From: Actinomycetota bacterium
Lineage (GTDB): Bacteria; Actinomycetota; Acidimicrobiia; Acidimicrobiales; Ilumatobacteraceae
Direction: 5' to 3'
Length of the DNA stretch: 7,488 bases
Assembly: GCA_005788205.1 (NCBI GenBank)
Contig: SXYT01000184.1
Span: 1-7,488, forward strand
The position numbers were made by a program, and so were the translations under genes. Of this stretch, positions 4,951 to 7,488 are shown piece after piece. Below the pieces are notes generated by a model, which worked only from the letters and a program-made list of their open reading frames with translations, was not told where the DNA came from and searched no databases. How positions within the stretch are numbered: the first letter of the stretch is position 1; each line of letters opens with the position of its first letter.

Positions 4951-6150
4951 TCAGTTGCGGGGAACCTTGCTCCACGGGAGTTCGCGGTCAACACGGACGT
5001 CGCCCGGCAAGCCGAGAATGCGCTCGCCGAGGATGTTCTTCATGACCTCGGTGGTGCCGCCCTCGATGCTGTTCGCACGCGAACGGAGGAATGCTTTCTG
5101 CAGATTGTCGAAGCCCATCGCCGTCTCGGGTCGGACCATCTCGTAGCTTCCGTAGAGCATCGCCTCGGCGCCCATGACGTTCATCGTGAACGAGTAGATG
5201 TCCTTGTTCAGGTTGGCGCTTTCCATCTTCCCGATCGAACCCTCGGGCCCGGGCGAGCCCATCTTGCGGTTCTGGTTGGCGCGGATGTTGGTGAGTCGCA
5301 GCAGTTCGGCGCGGATCCACAGCTTCATCAGTTCGTCCTTGGTCGCGCCGTCCTTCTGGGACTCTTCGAGCCCCCTCCAGGTCTTCACGGCATGGGCGAT
5401 CGTGCCGCTGCCGCGCTGCGGGATGCTGCCTCCGATCGACACGCGCTCGTGCATGAGCGTGGTCAGGCTGACGCGCCAACCGTCACCCGGGTTCCCGAGC
5501 ATCTCAGCGGCGGGGATGCGGGTGTCGGTGAAGTAGACCTCGTTGAACTCTGCCTCGCCGGTCATCTGGCGCAGAGGACGCACCTCGACAGTCGGCGCGT
5601 GCATGTCGACCACGAAGGCGGTGAGACCCTGGTGCTTCACCTGCTCCGCGTCGGTTCGTACGACGAGAAGGCCCCACCGGGAGAGATGCGCGAGCGTCGT
5701 CCAGACCTTCTGCCCGTTGACGACCCATTCGTCACCGTCCTTCACGCCCTTCGATGAGAGTCCGGCAAAGTCGGACCCCGAACCAGGCTCGGAGAACAAC
5801 TGGCACCACACTTCCTCGCCGGTGAACAGCGGGCGCAGGTAGCGCTTCTTCTGGTCCTCGCTGCCCCACTCGACGACGGTCGGCCCGCACATGCCGTGTC
5901 CGATCGGGTTGCGCGGCATCGAGAACGGTGCACCGGCCGCGGCCAGGCGCTCGTTGACGACCCTCTGGTGCTTCGGGTTGGCGGCGAGGCCACCGTGACC
6001 CACGGGGAAGTGGACCCACGCAAGGCCCATGTCGAACTGGGCGCCGAGGAAGTCGACGACGGAGAGGGACTTCGGCGGGTGCTTCTCGAGAAGTTCCTCG
6101 GTCAACTCCAGGATGCGAGCCTCGTCGATGGTTGCGGTGTCTACGGCCAT
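4951..6150 (-). CDS. Acyl-CoA dehydrogenase family protein (FadE-like)
   Basis: This flavoenzyme of 399 residues has the length and domain order of the acyl-CoA dehydrogenase family. An N-terminal helical domain (about 1-110) includes P-V-G-H-G-G-L. The middle beta domain has the FAD/substrate signature W-C-Q-L-F-S-E-P-G-S-G-S-D at 115-127 and N-G-Q-K-V-W-T-T at 145-152. The C-terminal helical domain ends in S-I-E-G-G-T-T-E-V at 361-369 and G-E-R-I-L-G-L-P at 375-382. E363 sits where medium-chain enzymes have their catalytic base, so it should be active in alpha,beta-dehydrogenation of an acyl-CoA. The substrate cannot be read from sequence; similar actinobacterial enzymes act on fatty acids or sterol side chains. 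The ATG is preceded by AAGGGGAC. It is divergent from an acyl-CoA synthetase, which supports a shared catabolic role. Its stop lies one base from the stop of the converging membrane-protein gene. Confidence 0.95.
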   Translation of the reverse strand: MAVDTATIDEARILELTEELLEKHPPKSLSVVDFLGAQFDMGLAWVHFPVGHGGLAANPKHQRVVNERLAAAGAPFSMPRNPIGHGMCGPTVVEWGSEDQKKRYLRPLFTGEEVWCQLFSEPGSGSDFAGLSSKGVKDGDEWVVNGQKVWTTLAHLSRWGLLVVRTDAEQVKHQGLTAFVVDMHAPTVEVRPLRQMTGEAEFNEVYFTDTRIPAAEMLGNPGDGWRVSLTTLMHERVSIGGSIPQRGSGTIAHAVKTWRGLEESQKDGATKDELMKLWIRAELLRLTNIRANQNRKMGSPGPEGSIGKMESANLNKDIYSFTMNVMGAEAMLYGSYEMVRPETAMGFDNLQKAFLRSRANSIEGGTTEVMKNILGERILGLPGDVRVDRELPWSKVPRN

Positions 6151-6175
6151 GGTTGTCCCCTTTGGTTCCTCCCGA

Positions 6176-6206
6176 ACTCTAGGTCTCCAGTGTCAGGGCC
6201 GGTCAA
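6176..6206 (-). promoter_or_regulatory. Candidate promoter of the acyl-CoA dehydrogenase gene
   Basis: On the minus strand, TTGACC (6206-6201) and TAGAGT (6181-6176) resemble -35 and -10 boxes. The 19-base spacer is slightly long. Transcription would start near 6169 and give a leader of about 19 nt that contains the AAGGGGAC ribosome binding site. This is a match by eye only. No convincing palindromic operator was seen in the 108-bp divergent gap. Confidence 0.4.
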
Positions 6207-6245
6207 CGTCTGCCCCGGACCACGCCTGTGACTCCCGTCATTGGG

Positions 6246-6251
6246 TAGTTT
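6246..6251 (+). promoter_or_regulatory. Candidate -10 element for a leaderless synthetase mRNA
   Basis: TAGTTT fits the TANNNT -10 pattern and ends seven bases before the ATG at 6259. A transcript would therefore start at or next to the A of the start codon. No Shine-Dalgarno sequence is found before this ATG, which agrees with leaderless translation, a common mode in actinobacteria. No clear -35 box is seen. Confidence 0.38.
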
Positions 6252-6258
6252 CTCGGGC

Positions 6259-7488
6259 ATGTACCCAGCCGTTTATGCAGCGACCCACCCGGACAGACCC
6301 GCCACGATCCAGGCTTCCACCGGGAAAGTGACCACGTACAAGGAGCTCAACGATGCCGCACTGCGTCTCGCGAACGTGCTGCGGGCCGCAGGGGTGGGGC
6401 CCGGGGACCACGTGGCTCTCTGCTTGGAGAACCACGAGAGGTACCTGGAGGTCATCTGGGGTTGCCACTACGCGGGCACCGTGTACACGGCTTGCTCCAG
6501 CCGCCTCACCAAGGCAGAACTCGCGTACATCCTGAACGACTGCAAGGCGAAGGTTTTCATCACCTCAAAGTACAAGTCGGACCAGGCCCTCGAGGTCGCC
6601 GGGGATATCCCGGACGTCTCGTTGCGCCTGATGCTCGACGGCACGGTGGACGGGTACGACTCGTTCGAAAAGACCGTCGACTCCGCGCCAGCCGTCGAGC
6701 TACGCGACATGATCGACGGCATCGACATGCTGTACTCGAGCGGCACCACCGGCATGCCGAAGGGGGTCGCGAAACCGTTCCCCGGCACTCCACTCGGCAC
6801 GGCTGCAGGTCTCGGCTCACCGTTGACACAGGGGCTCTACAAGTTCCGCGAGGAAATGGTGTATCTCTCCCCCGCCCCGCTCTACCACGCTGCGCCGCTT
6901 CGTTTCAACATGTCGGTGCATTCGCACGGCGGCACGACCGTCGTCATGGAGCACTTCGACGCGGAGGACTACCTGCGTTTCGCCGAGAAGTACCGGGTCT
7001 CCCACACCCAACTCGTCCCCACGATGTTCATAAGGATGCTCAAGCTCGATGATGACATCCGGCTCAAGTACGACGTGTCGAGCATCGAGGTCGCGATTCA
7101 CGCAGCTGCGCCCTGTCCTGTGCCCACGAAGAAGGCCATGATCGAGTGGTGGGGCCCCGTGATACACGAGTACTACGCAGGCACCGAGGGCAACGGTTTC
7201 GTCTACTGCAACAGCGAGATGTGGCTCACCCACCCCGGCACGGTGGGCACGGCCATCTCAGGGGTCGTGCACATCTGCGACGAGGAGGGCAACGAGGTCC
7301 CGCAGGGCGAGTCGGGAACGGTCTTTTTCGAGGGGGGTGGGACTTTCGAGTACCACAATGATCCCGAGAAGACGAAGAACTCCCGCGACCCGAAGGGCCG
7401 CGGCTGGAGCACGCTCGGTGATGTCGGCTATCTCGATGCGGACAATTTCCTGTATCTCACCGACCGCAAGGCGTTCATGATCATCTCC
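6259..7488 (+). CDS. Acyl-CoA synthetase, AMP-forming (FadD4-like), C-terminus cut by window end
   Basis: The 410 visible residues form an ANL-superfamily adenylating enzyme. It activates a carboxylic acid with ATP to an acyl-adenylate and then to the CoA thioester. The P-loop-like A3 motif Y-S-S-G-T-T-G-M-P-K-G-V is at 159-170. P-L-Y-H-A-A-P at 207-213 and H-A-A-A-P-C-P at 281-287 are family positions. The A5 motif Y-Y-A-G-T-E-G is at 305-311. The A7 region W-S-T-L-G-D-V-G-Y at 383-391 supplies the ribose-binding Asp388, and Arg403 lies in T-D-R-K. The A8 hinge end and the A10 catalytic Lys lie beyond the right edge, with about 100 residues missing. The wording around residues 207-311 resembles mycobacterial FadD4-type proteins from memory, so the true substrate is uncertain. 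The ATG follows a candidate -10 box with no ribosome binding site; a TTG at 6241 is an unlikely alternative. It is divergent from an acyl-CoA dehydrogenase. Confidence 0.94.
   Translation, partial: MYPAVYAATHPDRPATIQASTGKVTTYKELNDAALRLANVLRAAGVGPGDHVALCLENHERYLEVIWGCHYAGTVYTACSSRLTKAELAYILNDCKAKVFITSKYKSDQALEVAGDIPDVSLRLMLDGTVDGYDSFEKTVDSAPAVELRDMIDGIDMLYSSGTTGMPKGVAKPFPGTPLGTAAGLGSPLTQGLYKFREEMVYLSPAPLYHAAPLRFNMSVHSHGGTTVVMEHFDAEDYLRFAEKYRVSHTQLVPTMFIRMLKLDDDIRLKYDVSSIEVAIHAAAPCPVPTKKAMIEWWGPVIHEYYAGTEGNGFVYCNSEMWLTHPGTVGTAISGVVHICDEEGNEVPQGESGTVFFEGGGTFEYHNDPEKTKNSRDPKGRGWSTLGDVGYLDADNFLYLTDRKAFMIIS

Noticed and set aside
1..7488. CRISPR array, insertion sequence, toxin-antitoxin or defence module
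   Set aside because: No regularly spaced repeats, terminal inverted repeats, transposase motifs or paired small toxin/antitoxin genes were found on either strand.

Overview
The window is GC-rich, ordinary-looking chromosomal DNA. It has dense gene packing, several GTG starts and GTGA stop/start overlaps. The gene content fits an actinobacterium, possibly of the Acidimicrobiia type: a FadD4-like acyl-CoA synthetase, an acyl-CoA dehydrogenase, an actinobacterial-style IspH, and a DUF512 radical-SAM gene coupled to der. The lineage is inferred from protein flavour only, because no phylogenetic marker was tested. No phage, transposon, CRISPR or defence gene is visible, and no stretch longer than about 110 bases lacks a gene.

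Left block (1-3457, all minus strand, read from right to left). A PDZ/radical-SAM DUF512 protein comes first. It overlaps by 4 nt the double-GTPase ribosome-assembly factor Der (EngA). Der is followed with no gap by an 81-residue zinc-ribbon protein with a C-terminal membrane helix. Next come a tRNA-Pro(GGG) gene with encoded CCA and, after a short hairpin, the N-terminal part of a SRAP (YedK/HMCES-type) abasic-site-shielding protein that runs off the left edge. The first three genes look like one translationally coupled operon. The tRNA and SRAP genes may have their own promoter.

Middle (3458-4949). A 47-bp divergent gap separates DUF512 from ispH. It contains a perfect 10-bp inverted repeat whose two arms include the ribosome binding sites of the two genes. 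ispH encodes the last enzyme of the MEP isoprenoid pathway. It overlaps by 4 nt a small four-helix membrane protein of CopD-like appearance.

Right block (4951-7488). An acyl-CoA dehydrogenase gene converges on the membrane-protein gene with only one base between them. Upstream of it, across a 108-bp divergent promoter region, an acyl-CoA synthetase (AMP-forming, FadD4-like) reads rightward off the window edge. Together they suggest activation and first oxidation of a fatty or sterol-type acyl substrate.

Nothing here is clearly a new system. The points most worth a second look are the DUF512-Der-zinc-ribbon cluster and the symmetric RBS-containing inverted repeat. Lesser ones are the Asp-to-Glu change in the second Der G4 motif and the possible leaderless start of the synthetase.
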